Below, in pieces: positions 1 to 13,053 of a stretch of 64,000 nt of DNA. The DNA lies in the NCBI RefSeq assembly GCF_964656455.1, contig NC_135714.1, positions 83,845,903-83,909,902 of the forward strand, given 5' to 3'. Each line of letters opens with the position of its first letter. Within the stretch, counting starts at the first letter, position 1. The position numbers and the translations under genes were made by a program. The DNA is from Halichoerus grypus. Lineage: Eukaryota; Chordata; Mammalia; Carnivora; Phocidae. The notes beneath the pieces were generated by a model. That model saw only the letters and a list, made by a program, of their open reading frames with translations. It was not told the origin of the DNA and made no database searches.

Positions 1-148
1 AGCCATGCCCATTCTTTACAAATCATATATAGCAGCCTTCATGCTACAATAGCAGAGTTGAGTAAGTATAAGAGAGGCCATATGACCCATTATGCCTAAA
101 ATAGTGCCCAGGCCTTCACTGAAAATGGTTGCCAATCTCTGCCCCAGG
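1..148. repeat. Ancient interspersed repeat fragment, possibly hAT-type DNA transposon
   Basis: Resembles the end of a widespread mammalian repeat (CAGAGTTGAGTA core near 54). The element is cut by the window edge. The family name is uncertain. Confidence 0.3.
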
Positions 149-599
149 CAACAGGCCTGCTGGGTGTTCACAGATGCTGTTCTCACTGAGTGACCAGCCC
201 CAGGTCCTTCCTGTCATAATACTTAGAGCTCTTTCTTCTCCTACCCATCTTCCATGCTTTACCTTCCAGATGCGGACACAGAAAAGAAAGTGGTAAGTGA
301 AGCTTTTTGGTCCATCTTTCTGTGAACAACATCACAGCTACACAGAGGGAAACAGTGCAGTCCTCTCCAACTGGGGCCAGGGGGTATTTCCTCAGGGACT
401 GCATCTCCAGATGGAGAAGGAAAAGCCAACTTTGTCTAACTCCCACCGATGACCAAGTTAGGCTGGCAATGGCCAGTCGGGCACTTGCTCGGAGCACCAG
501 TCAGTAAGAGGCACTACAACATGGCTGGGTGTATACCAAGATGGAAAGGATGCTATCTGTCAGAAATTGCTCCTGACTAGGAGAAATATTTTATCTTAT

Positions 600-711
600 T
601 TTTAAGATTTAATTTATTTTTAAGTAATCTCTACACCCAACGTGGGGCTCGAACTCACAACCCCAAGATCAAGAGTTACATGCTCTATCGACTAATCCAG
701 CCAGACACCCC
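600..711 (-). mobile_element. Carnivore SINE, short form
   Basis: Antisense copy: TTTAAGATTTAATTTATTT tail, a TAATCTCTACACCCAA core and a GACACCCCT end, which is the complement of the tRNA-like GGGGTGTC head. It lacks the CT-rich middle of the longer SINEs. Confidence 0.75.
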
Positions 712-1249
712 TGGAAGAAATATTTTAATAAGCTACTAGGGAAGGGTATAGTTAATGAGATTAGTAACAACTGATAATCACCAAACTGACTTTTAAGGGT
801 GATGAACAGTGAGGTTTCAGTCTGCTAAGTGGGATGTGCCAGGCCCAGCCACCTTGTTTCCTTTTCTGCTCTTCCCACACACGCAGGACTCAGCATCTCC
901 AATGAATAAGCATGGAATAAATATTTAAGGACACAGGTTTAAAGAAGTACCTAATTATTAGCCTGTCCATGTGTCTCCACCCAGCCTTATTTATAACTCT
1001 ATACTGTGGACTTACTCCAATACAGTTAAAAATATCATGAAAAGGAAGGTGTGAAGGCTAATGCAGTTGCAACATGTCATCCTGCTAAGCCGTGGGGTTG
1101 GCTGATGATCCGGCTTGTGGGGCACAAGTCCCCTTCCTGTCTCCCAGCCCCTTGAAGGAAGCTGCTTGTTGAGTTCAAGAGGGCAAGCTTCTCAGATATA
1201 TTTTTTCTAGACAAATAGAATGTAGAGGTTAAAATTTTTCTTTTACTTG

Positions 1250-1911
1250 AAAGAAGCCAATCTGAAAAGGCTACATACTATATGACTCCAACTACATGAT
1301 CTTCTGGAGAAGGCAAAACCATGTTAACTCTAAAAAGATCAGTGGTTGCCAGGGCACCTGGTGGCTCAGTTGGTGGCTCTTGGTTTTGGCACAGGTCATG
1401 ATCTCAGGGTTGTGAGATCAAGCCCCACTGAGCTCTACATGCAGCGGGGATTCTCCTTGAGATTCTCTCTCTCTTCCTCTCTCTCTGCCCCTCCCCCCTT
1501 CAATCTCTCTCTCTCTCTAATAAATAAGTAAATCTTAAAAAAAAAAAAAAAAGATCAGTGGTTGCCAGGGATTAAGGGAGAGGGGGTGAATAGGCAGAGC
1601 ACAGAAGATTTTGAAGTCAGTGAAACTCCACTAAATGATACTATAATGGTAAATACATATCATAATATATTTGTCAAAACCCACAGAATATATAACACCA
1701 AGAATGAACTCTAATATAAATTATATACTTTGGGTGATAATGATGTGTCAGTGTAGGTTCACTGATGATAAAAAATGTACCACTCTGGTGGAGGGATGTT
1801 GATAATGGGGAGGCTGTGCATGTGTGTGTGTAGGCGGGTGTATATGGAAACGTTTGTATTTTTCATTCAATTTTGCTGTGAACCTAAAATTACTCCAAAA
1901 GATAGACTCTA
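1250..1911 (+). mobile_element. Old L1 3' end fragment, interrupted by a SINE
   Basis: GAAGCCAATCTGAAAAGGCT and the TTTGGGTGATAATG region match a second fragment at about 16929-17345 in the same order, so both are copies of one L1 3' UTR family. It is split by the SINE at 1355-1550. Confidence 0.6.
1355..1550 (+). mobile_element. Carnivore SINE with 20-bp TSD
   Basis: tRNA-like head, CT-rich middle and A tail. It is flanked by an exact 20-base duplication at 1335-1354 and 1551-1570. Confidence 0.92.
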
Positions 1912-2089
1912 CTAAAAAAAATTTCCTCTAAGGGAAAATATCTTACCCCCTAAAATAAAGACTGCAGAACCTTAGATTACATTTATAATAACTATTCCAA
2001 ATGCTAAGCAACCAACTTAATTTAATTCCAGACTGGTCTGACCCCCTTTGCTCATATTAAAATTCTGAGTCCTATTTAAAGCTAACAGC

Positions 2090-3208
2090 CCAGTCTCTCT
2101 GCTCCTCGATGATAGCTGTTCTTCTGGTGCTTCCGCTTAATTTGCAGTACTCAAACTCACTGCCATGTCTTCTGAAGAAGGGAAGATTTTTGTGAGAGGG
2201 CTCAACTTCAACACCAATAAGCAGACTGGAAGACCTACTTTGGCAGCTCTGGTCCTATTTCTGAGGTGGTTGTTGTCAAGGACTTGTGAGACTCAGCAAT
2301 CCTGGGGTTTTAATTTCATCACCTTCACCAAACCAGAGCATGTCTCAGATGCCACAAGAGCCATGAATGGAGAGTCCCTGGATGGTCATGATCCACATGG
2401 ATCACTCTGGCAAGTCGGCCAGGGGAACTAGAGGGGGTGCCTTTGGGGCCCAGGCGCAAGGTTGCAGCTAGTCTAGAGGTGGTAGGGACCAGGGCTATGG
2501 GAGTGGCAGACACGATGACCTGGAGGATATGGATATGGAAGGCCAGAGTGCTTATGACCGCTACACTGGAGGAAATAACAGAGACAATTTTGACAATGGA
2601 GATGAGGCATGTGTACCTAATGTAGATACACAGGAATAAAACTTCTGATCCAGGATCATCCTTCCAATGGCTGTACTTACAAAGATTTTTAAAGCTACAC
2701 TGAAACATCTGTTTTAGTGCATCAACTTCTATTTTTGAACTGAACTCCCAAGGTAGCTTGTTAAAGACATTTTAGAAAGCTCCATGTGTTTTTTAAAAAT
2801 TTTCTCCCATTTAAAGACAAATCCTGGGACATTTGTAGGGTCTGATATTTTTCCTTTTACCATTTTTTAGTTTGGGCTCTCAGAATTACTGGTTCTGGCA
2901 AAAAAAAAAAAGATAATAATGCACATTTAGGAACATTTTAGAAGCCTGTATACAATGTTTATCATGAGTGGGAAGCAATTTCCAAATAAAATCATAAGAC
3001 ATCAAGAACATGATTAGAGGTTTTTTTTTTTTTATTCAAGGTCACCACCCTGATTACATAGAAGTTTCTTTAAAATATCTGTTAATGTCATTTTCTTTTA
3101 ATACTGGAAGAAAAAAATATTCTGTTGTGTCTCATTTAGCATTTAGGATGTCCTTCACAGCACTGATTAAAAAATTGAAAACTGAAAACAAACAAAAAAT
3201 GAATTAAA
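2090..3208 (+). pseudogene. RBM3P: RBM3 processed pseudogene, full length with TSD
   Basis: Intronless copy of the cold-inducible RNA-binding protein RBM3 mRNA, including 5' UTR, coding part and long 3' UTR. Translation from 2165 begins MSSEEGKIFVRGLNFNTNKQ and later has ETQQSWGFNFITF and RAMNGESLDG, which is the RRM domain. The RNP2 and RNP1 motifs are altered (IFVRGL and WGFNFITF). The frame shifts inside the RRM, ends at 2431 after 88 codons, and the Gly/Arg-rich tail is out of frame. An A-rich tail ends at 3208. An exact 13-base duplication (2077-2089 and 3209-3221) marks L1-mediated insertion. It sits in MANBA intron 1, opposite to MANBA. No function is expected. Confidence 0.93.
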
Positions 3209-3354
3209 TAAAGCTAACAGCAGTTCAGTGTTACACCTGATGACTAAGATATCATGTAAGTCACTGAGTTGTTAAGCAAACCCATGAGCCCTAAAAAACA
3301 ATAGAAGTATCATTTGTTGTCCAAGGTAGGTACTCACATACTCTTATCTTCATA

Positions 3355-3690
3355 AGAAACATATGCAGTAAATACCATTTACAGAGGAAGAAACTAGAGC
3401 TCCAAAAGATTCCACTCCTGATGTCCCACAACTAAGCAGTACATCCAGGAACTAAACCAACTCAGTCTAACACCAAGGTCTGCATTCTTTCAACCATCCT
3501 ACAGTGCCTCCTGCCACACACACTTACAGTTTTATACCAGATGATCACCTGACCCAAGGGGAGAGGTATTATCATCATTTCCATTTAGTAACAAACAGTC
3601 CAAAGCTTAAAGTTAAATGAAGTGCTGGAGCACTGATTCACCCCAGGACGTCTGGCTCCAGAGTCCACACGCTCAATCATTACCTAATAC
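3355..3690 (-). repeat. MIR remnants (one or two copies)
   Basis: AGAGGAAGAAACTAGAGCTCC and a later GTCTGGCTCCAGAGTC stretch match antisense MIR parts (the remembered GAGGAAACTGAGGC region and its end). Probably two adjacent degraded copies, split near 3520. Confidence 0.45.
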
Positions 3691-4680
3691 TGCCATTAAC
3701 AAAAACCACCAATAGTTACAATGTCAGTGCTTCTACTAAGCAGGAACCAGGAGATAAACATGCTATATAAAGCCTGTGCTAGTTATTTATAATTGGCATT
3801 TACCATGCTTCCTGTCTATCAACAAACTATGTGGCATCACACCATACAAATGACATTATCAGTCTCGTTTTTCTCTGTAAGCTTCTGAACTTCATCTGTT
3901 ATGACTGCTTTTAGATAAATTCCTTAACCAGGTATAGCTTTTCCACTCCCCAATTCTGCTTCAATCCAATGCCTGATTCTATCCCAGACATAATTACTTC
4001 AAATGAAAAGGAAGTCTTTGCAACTGTTTCATACATAGATATTTTCTTGGACACTTAGGCAAAAAAATAAAGTTTAAGAAAACATAATGAGCAAAAGAAA
4101 ACAATATATTGAGTAAACAATATATTAAGATATACAGATATTTGGTAAAAACTTAATTTGTAAAAAGCAATAAAATGGTAATTCAGGATAGTAGTTACCT
4201 TAGGGGGAGGTAGATGATGGGACTGGAAGAGGCAAGGTGATTGCAACAATGTTAGCTATGTGCAGGCTCATAAACTTGATGGCAGGTGCATGGGTATTCA
4301 CTTAATTATTAGACTTTAAAAATCACAAACACACATGGGCATATAACTTTCCATGTATTGGATACTATATAGTAAAAAGAAGAAAAAAATGTTCATAGGA
4401 AGCTATGAACATTCCTCTAACCTACATAAGGGTATTTATGTGTTCCATTCCGAAGAAGCTGCACTCTCCAAACCTCAGTTTGTCCGTCGCCCAAAGGAGC
4501 TTCAGCTACGATTCTTCCTTCAGAAGATGCACAGGTACAAGAACTCAGGTTCATGAGTCAAAACATTTTGGTTGGCCCTAACATCATTTTTGCCTAAAAT
4601 CCTTAAACTAGTAAATATTGCTTCATGTCTACCACAGCTATTAGAAATTATAGATAATTAGAAATTATCCATTTCTAATA

Positions 4681-5800
<1,120 letters not shown>

Positions 5801-6234
5801 TGGATAAAAGAAGAGAAACTAAGGATTTGGGAGAATTGAAAGAAGAGGCATTTGGATATATTGAGTTTCAGTACTCCATGAAGACATTCAGGTGGAAGAG
5901 TGGAGCAGAATTTCCAGCCACAAATCAGGAGAGGACAGAGTTAGAGATTAAGGCAGTGGAGCAATTCTGGCACAGAGCCACACAGTTCTCGCACAAACGG
6001 CAGAAACTAAGAGACTTCCAAGGATGGAGAACAGAGAAGAAGGGATGTGTGGACTGACCCTCAGGACCTGCTTGCATTTATCAAGAACTTTTAGCAAATG
6101 GGATGCTTTTGGTGGTATATTTTGAACAGTATATTGTGCTCGTCACTGTTTTCACTAGACATCTTTAAATTAAAACAGTAATTGTTCTCTTTGCTTACTA
6201 TTTATTCTTGCCAACAGGCAATATGGGATGTGAA

Positions 6235-6415
6235 AAGATGTGGGTTGAATCCTTGTCCCACCGTTTAATAGATGCAATGATCTTAGGCCATAACTTCTCT
6301 GAGCCTCAGTCAGTGTAAGAAATGATAACCTTGTGGTGGGAATTGTAAGATCAGGTGCACCTGAGAGGGTCAAGGATAGTGCACTGCACATGGAAGACAT
6401 TAAATCATTATTACA
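6235..6415 (+). repeat. MIR remnant
   Basis: GGGTTGAATCCTTGTCCCACC, then TTCTCTGAGCCTCAGT and a weakly preserved tail follow the MIR order in sense orientation. Confidence 0.5.
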
Positions 6416-6879
6416 TGAAGATGAGTCTCATAGCCTAGGTTGACTATGTACACTTACATGTGATAAAGACCAACCAGCCCTTACCTAAAGATTCAACTCT
6501 CAGATGTTCCTTTGATTCCCAGTGTTGGGCCATGAGAAGCAAATCCTCTTCACAAGCAAACACACCCCACAAGGCATCAAACGAAGAAGCATTATGTCCA
6601 GGTTTAAGGATCAGGATTTTCTAAAGCTATCTTTTTTTTTTTAAAGAAGGCTTAAAAACCTCAGGGTTCTCTCTTCCCCAAAACTGAATGACTGTTTCTG
6701 CTCAAACTTAAACTTCAAATAGAGTCCTAAACTAATTTATCTCCTTAATGTCACACATCGTTTAAGCAGTCAAACTTTTAGAAAACATCTAGACCTTTAA
6801 ATGACTCCTTTCCTAGAAGCTTTTGAGATCATTTTGCAACATAAAATGATCAAATAAAATCAAATATTCCATTTTTAAG

Positions 6880-7970
6880 TCTTTCATAGAAGGTGAGTAC
6901 AGACACCGGAAAAAGTACCTTCTATTTAAGGATAAATTTATATTTGGTCAATTTGGACCATAATCATGAGACTTCCTCCTCTGAAACACAACAAAAATAT
7001 TCAAATGGGTGATAATGGTATTATACTTAGAGATCCATAGTGAAATGTTTGAGGATGAAATGATGTGATGTCTAGGACTGCTTTAAAATAAGGGGGGGTG
7101 CATAGTGAATGGAGGAAGAAATAAACTATATTGAAGGCAGGGTGGTGGGTAAATGGGAGTTCATTTGCTACTTTTTTTGGTATTTGTTTGAAATTTACCA
7201 TAACAAAAAGTTTTAAAAGTATATCTACATGACAACTGCCTCTTGGCTACTTCAAGAGTTCAAAAATACACATTTATCCACACTGATGCACATATTTTAT
7301 TAGAATTTATTGACGAGTGATAATCGGCAGATCAGTGCCTCCATTGACAGACTCGTGGCTCATAGGACAGAATGACAGCTCCTAGGACAGAATGATTAAG
7401 ACTAACTTATTAATCACATGTATAGCTACCATGATATAATCTTAACATTTATATTTTACAAATTTACACATCTAAAAAGTCTTCTCTGATCATTTGTCCC
7501 AATTACATAAGAAGGATATAAGACAGTCATAAAATTTAGAGAAAAAGTCCTAAGCATTTGGTGCCTACCATTTTTTAGTATATGTGTATATTCATATATT
7601 TATAATATATTCTCTTCTATTTTTAAGTGTAGATTTCAAATATGAACACATCTTCGTAATGGAGTCTATGTAGTTATTAAAAATTATTCTAGATCTATAC
7701 TTACACTTATAGATACAGAAATATGTTCACCATATATTTTAAATGAAGAAGTACTTACAAAACCATTTCAGGAATTGATTTCATATTATTGTATTTGTAT
7801 ATACTTAGAAAAATCTGGAAAAATACACATAAAAAATTATACAGTGGTTACTTCTGCTTTGTAGTATGCTTTTTATTGTTTTTCCCTTGTTCTTTATATT
7901 TTATATTTTTGTGCATCAATTTTTTGTTCAAGAAGCATTAAACATTTATAATTCTTTAAAAAATAATTTT
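6880..7970 (+). repeat. Degraded LINE-like 3' ends
   Basis: GGTGGGTAAATGGGAGTTCATT with TTTGAAATTTACCATAACAAAAAG (about 7140-7210), and CAGTGGTTACTTCTG with a T-rich stretch (about 7845-7930), resemble old LINE 3' ends. AT-rich unique sequence lies between them. The family is not certain. Confidence 0.3.
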
Positions 7971-8493
7971 AAGAGAGGGAATAAGAAAATTATCAGTATA
8001 TGAGAATTTCATACATGAAAAAGTAATGTTTTATATCAGTGAACAAAAGAGAAATTGTTAAATTATGGGATATAAAAACCAACCATTTGAAAAACTCAAA
8101 TGGATCAATATTTTAAACATGTAAGGGAATTATAAAGATACTAAAAAAGGGAAATAATTGTAAATATTTATTTAATTGGGAAAAAGGGAATTACTTCTGA
8201 AGTATAATATCGAAGACAGAAACAATCATAAAAGGAAAAAACCTTACAAGATTTTCAATATATAAAACTTTAAAACAGCTATATGACAAAATAAATCATT
8301 AACAAAAGAGACATTTTGAAAATATATAACAAGAGGTCTAACAAATCTGTATTTTAAAAGATGAATAGCCAACAGAAAAATAAAAAACATGAGTAAATAA
8401 CCCCAAATCACCAATAAACATGAAATAAACATATAAAAGATGTTCAACCTCACTATAAATTGTGTTTAGTTTTGCTTTTTAAAATAATGTCCA

Positions 8494-8692
8494 GGGGAGC
8501 CTGGGTGGCTCAGTCGTTGGGCGTCTGCCTTCGGCTCAGGTCATGATCCCAGGGTCCTGGGATCAAGCCCTGCATCGGGCTCCCTGCTCAGGCAGGAAGC
8601 CCGCTTCTCCCTCTCCCACTCCCCCTGCTTGTGTTCCTGCTCTATCTCTCTCTGTCAAATAAATAAATAAAATCTTAAAAAATAATAATAAT
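8494..8692 (+). mobile_element. Carnivore SINE (first of a tandem pair)
   Basis: Complete: tRNA-like head, CT-rich middle, and AAATAAATAAATAAAATC tail followed by an AAT repeat. Target copies flank it at 8481-8493 and 8694-8706. Confidence 0.92.
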
Positions 8693-8706
8693 AATAATGT
8701 CCAAAT

Positions 8707-8933
8707 GGGGCACCTGGGTGGCTCAGTCAGTTGAGTGTCCCACTCTAGATTTTGGCTCAGGTCATGATCTCAGGGTTGTGGGATTGAGCACCCCCCCCAA
8801 CCAAGGCTCCCTACTCAGCGGGGAGTCTGCTTGAGATTCTCTCTCTCCCTCTCCCTCTGCCCCTCCCTCCACTCACATGCGCCTGCACTCTCTCTCTAAA
8901 ATAAATAAATCTTTTTAAAAACTAAATAAATAG
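8707..8933 (+). mobile_element. Carnivore SINE (second of a tandem pair)
   Basis: Starts directly after the TSD of the first SINE. Its own duplication is 8693-8706 and 8934-8947, with one mismatch. It is a different subfamily from its neighbour (TTTTGGCTCAGG instead of CTTCGGCTCAGG). Confidence 0.92.
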
Positions 8934-9324
8934 AATAACGTCCAAATCTAGCACCTAAAATGAGCACTCTGAAAAAATGATGATGGGAATGTAAAACTGT
9001 TACAGTTTTTATTGAGAAAAACTTGTAAGTACATATTAAAAGGCTAAAAAAGTGCATACCCTTTGAATCAGCAATTGCACTTCTAAGAAATGTCTAAGAA
9101 AATAAGGATATATGCTAACTAAAATTTAGTCAAAAGGATCTTCATCAAAGAATAGAAAAAATCAAGTCAGATAACTATCCAACAGTAAGTGATTGATCAT
9201 ATGATAGCAAATATATACAATGAAATCAAAAAGAGCCCTTAAACATGGTTTGTAGAAATATGCTTATCATATGTAAAACCATCAAAAATATTCTATATAA
9301 AAATTTTGTTACACTGTATATTTA

Positions 9325-9409
9325 ATCTCTACACCCAACATGGGGATCAAACTCACGACCCTGAGATCAAGAGTCCCGGGCTCCACCGACTGAGCCAGTC
9401 AGGCGCCCC
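9325..9409 (-). mobile_element. Carnivore SINE, short form, with 19-bp TSD
   Basis: Antisense short SINE (TCTCTACACCC core, GGCGCCCC end) with almost no A tail. An exact 19-base duplication lies at 9306-9324 and 9410-9428. Confidence 0.92.
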
Positions 9410-9595
9410 TTGTTACACTGTATATTTAAATAATTATCAAAAATGTGTATAGACAGAAAAGTTCTGAATGGATATATTTTTAAATTTTAATAGTAGTTAT
9501 CTCTGAAAGCCAGGTTTCCAAGTTTTCTTCTTCTCATCTATATTTTCTAATTTTGGCACACTGAGAATCTTTTATCTAAAAAAAAAGAAAAATGT

Positions 9596-9795
9596 GGGAC
9601 ACCTGGGTGGCTCAGTCTGTTGCGCATCTGCCTTCGGCTCAGGTCATGATCCCAGGGTCCTGGGATCGAGTCCCACATCCAGCTCCTTGCTCGGCGGGAG
9701 CCTGCTTCTCCCTCTGCCTGCCGTTCCCCCTGCTTGTGCTCTCTCTCTCTCTCTGACAAATAAATAAATAAAATCTTAAAAAATTTAAAAAAAAA
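9596..9795 (+). mobile_element. Carnivore SINE
   Basis: Head ACACCTGGGTGGCTCAGTC, CT-rich middle, and AAATAAATAAATAAAATC tail followed by A-rich sequence. The TSD is unclear. Confidence 0.88.
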
Positions 9796-10179
9796 GCTTT
9801 TCAAACTTGCACCACTGAGGAATTGCATAGGAAAGCTGAGAACGTTCTTACAAAAGTCCCCTTGTCCAAGCACTTAGTATATCATATGGTGATTAGTTAG
9901 GTTTTCTGCCTCACAAGAATGTGACCTCCTACAAAACAGGAACTGAGTCTTATTCATTTCTTTTTTATTATAATGCATACTTTATTTAGTGTGTGGTATA
10001 ACAGTAGGCTGAATGAATGAATGATAACCTTTATCAGGGAGTTCAAAGGCTCTCCAAGACACCTAAGATTTAGATCCTGTATAGGAAACACAGACAAGTC
10101 ACCTATGAAACACCAAAGGCTGGCCAAAGGAGCCTCTCAGTAAAGATGAATTCTATTAAACTAACTGCTCAGACCAAAA

Positions 10180-10960
10180 AATCCTGAAGTTTTCTTTGAC
10201 TCCTCTTTCTTTCACACCTCACACCCAATCCATTGACAAATCCAACTGAACAAATCCTGTTGGTTCTACATTTAAAATGTGTTCTCACAAGCTTTCTCAC
10301 CATTTCACCACTACCACCTTGGTCCAAGCAAGAAGTCATCTCCTGCCCATTTAAGGGCAATAGTCCTCTACTCAGTGTCCATGCTACCATTCTGTTGCAT
10401 TTTGGTCTTCACACAGCCAAAATGACCTTCTAACAGGCAGATCCATTCATGCAACTCTATGCTCCAAACTCCCGATACATGTAGAATAAAATCCAGCATG
10501 CTTCCCATGGCTTACAAGCCCTGCATGATCTGCTACAGATGCCCTCTTTGAATACATTCCCTTCTGCGATGTCTCACAGGGTTCCAGCCACACTGGCCAC
10601 CTAGAACTTGTCAAGCACGTTCCCACCTCAAGGCCTCTCCCCTCTCCACACTCGCCTTTTTTCCCTCTTTGCTGGGAATCCACTTCTTTTTAAAACTGAA
10701 CTTATCAAAAAGATCTCTGCTTAAAAGTCACTTTATCAAAATGGCTATCTTTAACCGCTTTATTCTAATAGCAGTCCTTCCCAACCAGCCTTCTACCCTC
10801 GCTTCCTCTAATCAGCTTTCTTTTCCGTGCACCACCTGCCATTATATTATCTATTAATTTGTCTGTTGTCTATCTCCTCCACTGGAATGCCTATTGGGAC
10901 AAAGAGTTTGTTTTCTTCACCACTCAATTTCAGGCACTTTGAATAGTGCCTGTTATGTTG
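10180..10960 (+). repeat. L2 LINE 3' fragment
   Basis: Follows the L2 3' end in sense: GCATGCTTCCCATGGCTTAC, CCAGCCACACTGGCC, CACCTCAAGGCC, and TATCTCCTCCACTGGAATG near the end. Confidence 0.6.
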
Positions 10961-11849
10961 GAAGTACCGAATACTTATAAGGTAATTAGGGGAATGAATA
11001 AGTAAATACCTTTGGCAAGATATGTTTCAAGTTCTCTGTGTAAACACAGTATCGGGTCCAGTATCTGCTCTAAACGACAGAATATTTCCTGAGGCCAACA
11101 CCAGGAAGGGAAGTTGGAATGAAGCAGGTGGAATAACAGCAGCATATTACTCAGTAATACTGATGTTGCTGATGATCAGGCCCAGAGTTCCCCAATCCCC
11201 AAAAGCCGCCCCGACCTCTCATCCCACTACCATTTAAAACCCACATATACCTTATTGAACTTAAAGTTTTTCTAAGAATTTCTGAACATATTTAACAAAC
11301 ACTGTAAATTATTTCCATGAGGAAAAGTCAGTTATTTCATACTCTGACAACCTCCTTCTCATTAGCTAGTAACCAAACACTGTTTCTTAATATGTAGCCT
11401 TGTAACATGGAATAATCATCTGATTTGCTAAAGCCACTAATTATTTCTCACTGCCCTTAATTTTTCAGTAAAATGAGGCAAGGAGAGACCCTGCAAAATA
11501 AACACAGGCATTCTCAAAGCATGTGTGAGGGAAGCCTCAGGGTACCAAGGTCAGCTGTGATCTATGTCACAAGTAGTTTGTTAACTAAAAGTAGTTAACG
11601 TACCTAAATTTGAGAATTAGTTATTTTAAAAAATAAACTGGACTATGGTCAGTGTCATTTACAAGATTCACTTCCTTTCTGATATATATTTCTTGAAAAA
11701 AAGCTAATGTGTACCAGATCAGAAATTTTGCATAACCCTACTTGATGATCCTGTCATTTAAGTAAACTGTGAATGATATTCCTCATAGTCAACCACAGGA
11801 ATATCATAATTTTTCAAAACACCACGGTAAGGGTGGTAACGTTGAGAAC

Positions 11850-12010
11850 GCAGGCTATGGAATGGAGTCAGGCCAGCCTGGGCTAGACTTCCACTTCTGC
11901 CACTTAGTTGCTTTGTGATTTTGGGTAAATTCTCTAACTTCTCTGGGCTCCATAACTCCCTATCATCCATAAAATGCAGTTAAGAAGATCTACTCTTGTA
12001 GAGATGTTAT
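11850..12010 (+). repeat. MIR remnant
   Basis: CTTCTGCCACTTAGTTGC, then GTGATTTTGGGTAAATTC and TCCATAAAATG, is the MIR core in sense. Confidence 0.65.
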
Positions 12011-12206
12011 AGGGGCTGGGACAATGTATCAAGTACATCTTGTCCCAGGCAAGAATGATTAAAGAATGGGAAAGCCACATGCAGCTGATGGAACAGTGCA
12101 CAAAAACAGTGGAAGGTGGGAAAGTCTGTTTGCAAACTTCTGCACACAGGCAGCCAAATAGAAAACCGTCCTCCACAAGGAGTCTATAAATTGGAGCATC
12201 TGTTAA

Positions 12207-12207
<1 letters not shown>

Positions 12208-12247
<40 letters not shown>
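12208..12247. repeat. (CA)n microsatellite
   Basis: About 20 uninterrupted CA units, in MANBA intron 1 about 630 bases from exon 1. Confidence 0.95.
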
Positions 12248-12249
<2 letters not shown>

Positions 12250-12876
12250 ATCACGTGCCCTGAGAGGAAATGGCATCTTTCTTCATATCCCAATCAGCCT
12301 TAAAAATTATTTAGCCTTTACACTAGTACTAATAATCCTAACCTTACATTTGTATGTCTCATCTTCCTCACCCTAGGAGGGTTGCATCAATCCCAAATCT
12401 GACTCCCTGAGGTCTACAAGCGAAAGAGAAAAACTAAGACATTACTGAATACAACTAACACTTAGCAAAACTATTGTCCCCTGAAGTGTCCATATAGTAA
12501 AACAGTAAGCCCCTGCCTTATGCTTTGTCAGTAACAAGTCCTTTCTATACACTCTACAGTGGAGAACTATCGCAATAGGAAAACCGCCAGCAGAAATACT
12601 GTATGCCCTGTATGAACTTCCGCCTTCCAGAATGAGTGATGTCCCACACTGGGTCGGTCCGTCTCCACCAAGCCCAGACCCCAGAGGTGCTCTCCGCCAA
12701 CAGTACGTAAATGGCCTCAGCATTTCCCCGCCCCAGACCACAAGACGCAAAGGGAAAGTTAGGGCCAAACCCAGGAACACAGCCTAAAGCTTGGGGGCTG
12801 CCAAGCCGTTCCTGGGCCCCTCTCAGCAGGAGGGGCATGCGGGTGCAGGTTCCGGCCGGGCGGCCGCACACAGTAC

Positions 12877-13053
12877 CTGGATGAGGCCCCGCTGCAACAG
12901 GGCGCTGTGCACGCAACCGGGGACCCTCCCCGGCAGCTCCAGCGAGCCGTTCCCGCTGCGGATCCTCCAGCTTCCCCGCAAGCTGAGGCTGCGTCCCAAG
13001 GCAGTGGGGCCCGCTCCGCACAAGGCGAGCAGGAGAAGCAGGCGGAGGCGCAT
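12877..13053 (-). CDS. MANBA: MANBA coding exon 1 (beta-mannosidase N-terminus, partial gene)
   Basis: Lysosomal beta-mannosidase (glycoside hydrolase family 2) removes the last beta-linked mannose in N-glycan breakdown. This exon encodes 59 residues beginning [16 protein letters not shown], a Leu-rich signal peptide. The mature N-terminal part includes the GNGSLELPG and VPGCVHSAL stretches and ends at GLIQ. The donor is CAG|GTACTG with GT at 12876-12875. The start at 13053 was chosen because it places the signal peptide as in human MANBA; the frame stays open further upstream, probably by GC-rich chance. A possible N-glycosylation sequon (NGS) lies at residues 35-37. No second exon was found to the left, so the remaining exons lie beyond base 1. 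Confidence 0.93.

Larger units (their letters stand above)
8100..9560 (+). mobile_element. Old L1 fragment interrupted by SINEs
   Basis: GATGTTCAACCTCACTA, GATGATGGGAATGTAAAA and AATCAGCAATTGCACTTCTA follow the order of the L1 ORF2 3' end and 3' UTR in sense. Three SINEs sit inside it. Confidence 0.45.

Noticed and set aside
11934..12376. Open frames across the CA repeat (119 and 86 codons)
   Set aside because: They are kept open by the dinucleotide repeat (HTHT/VCVC runs); no other support.
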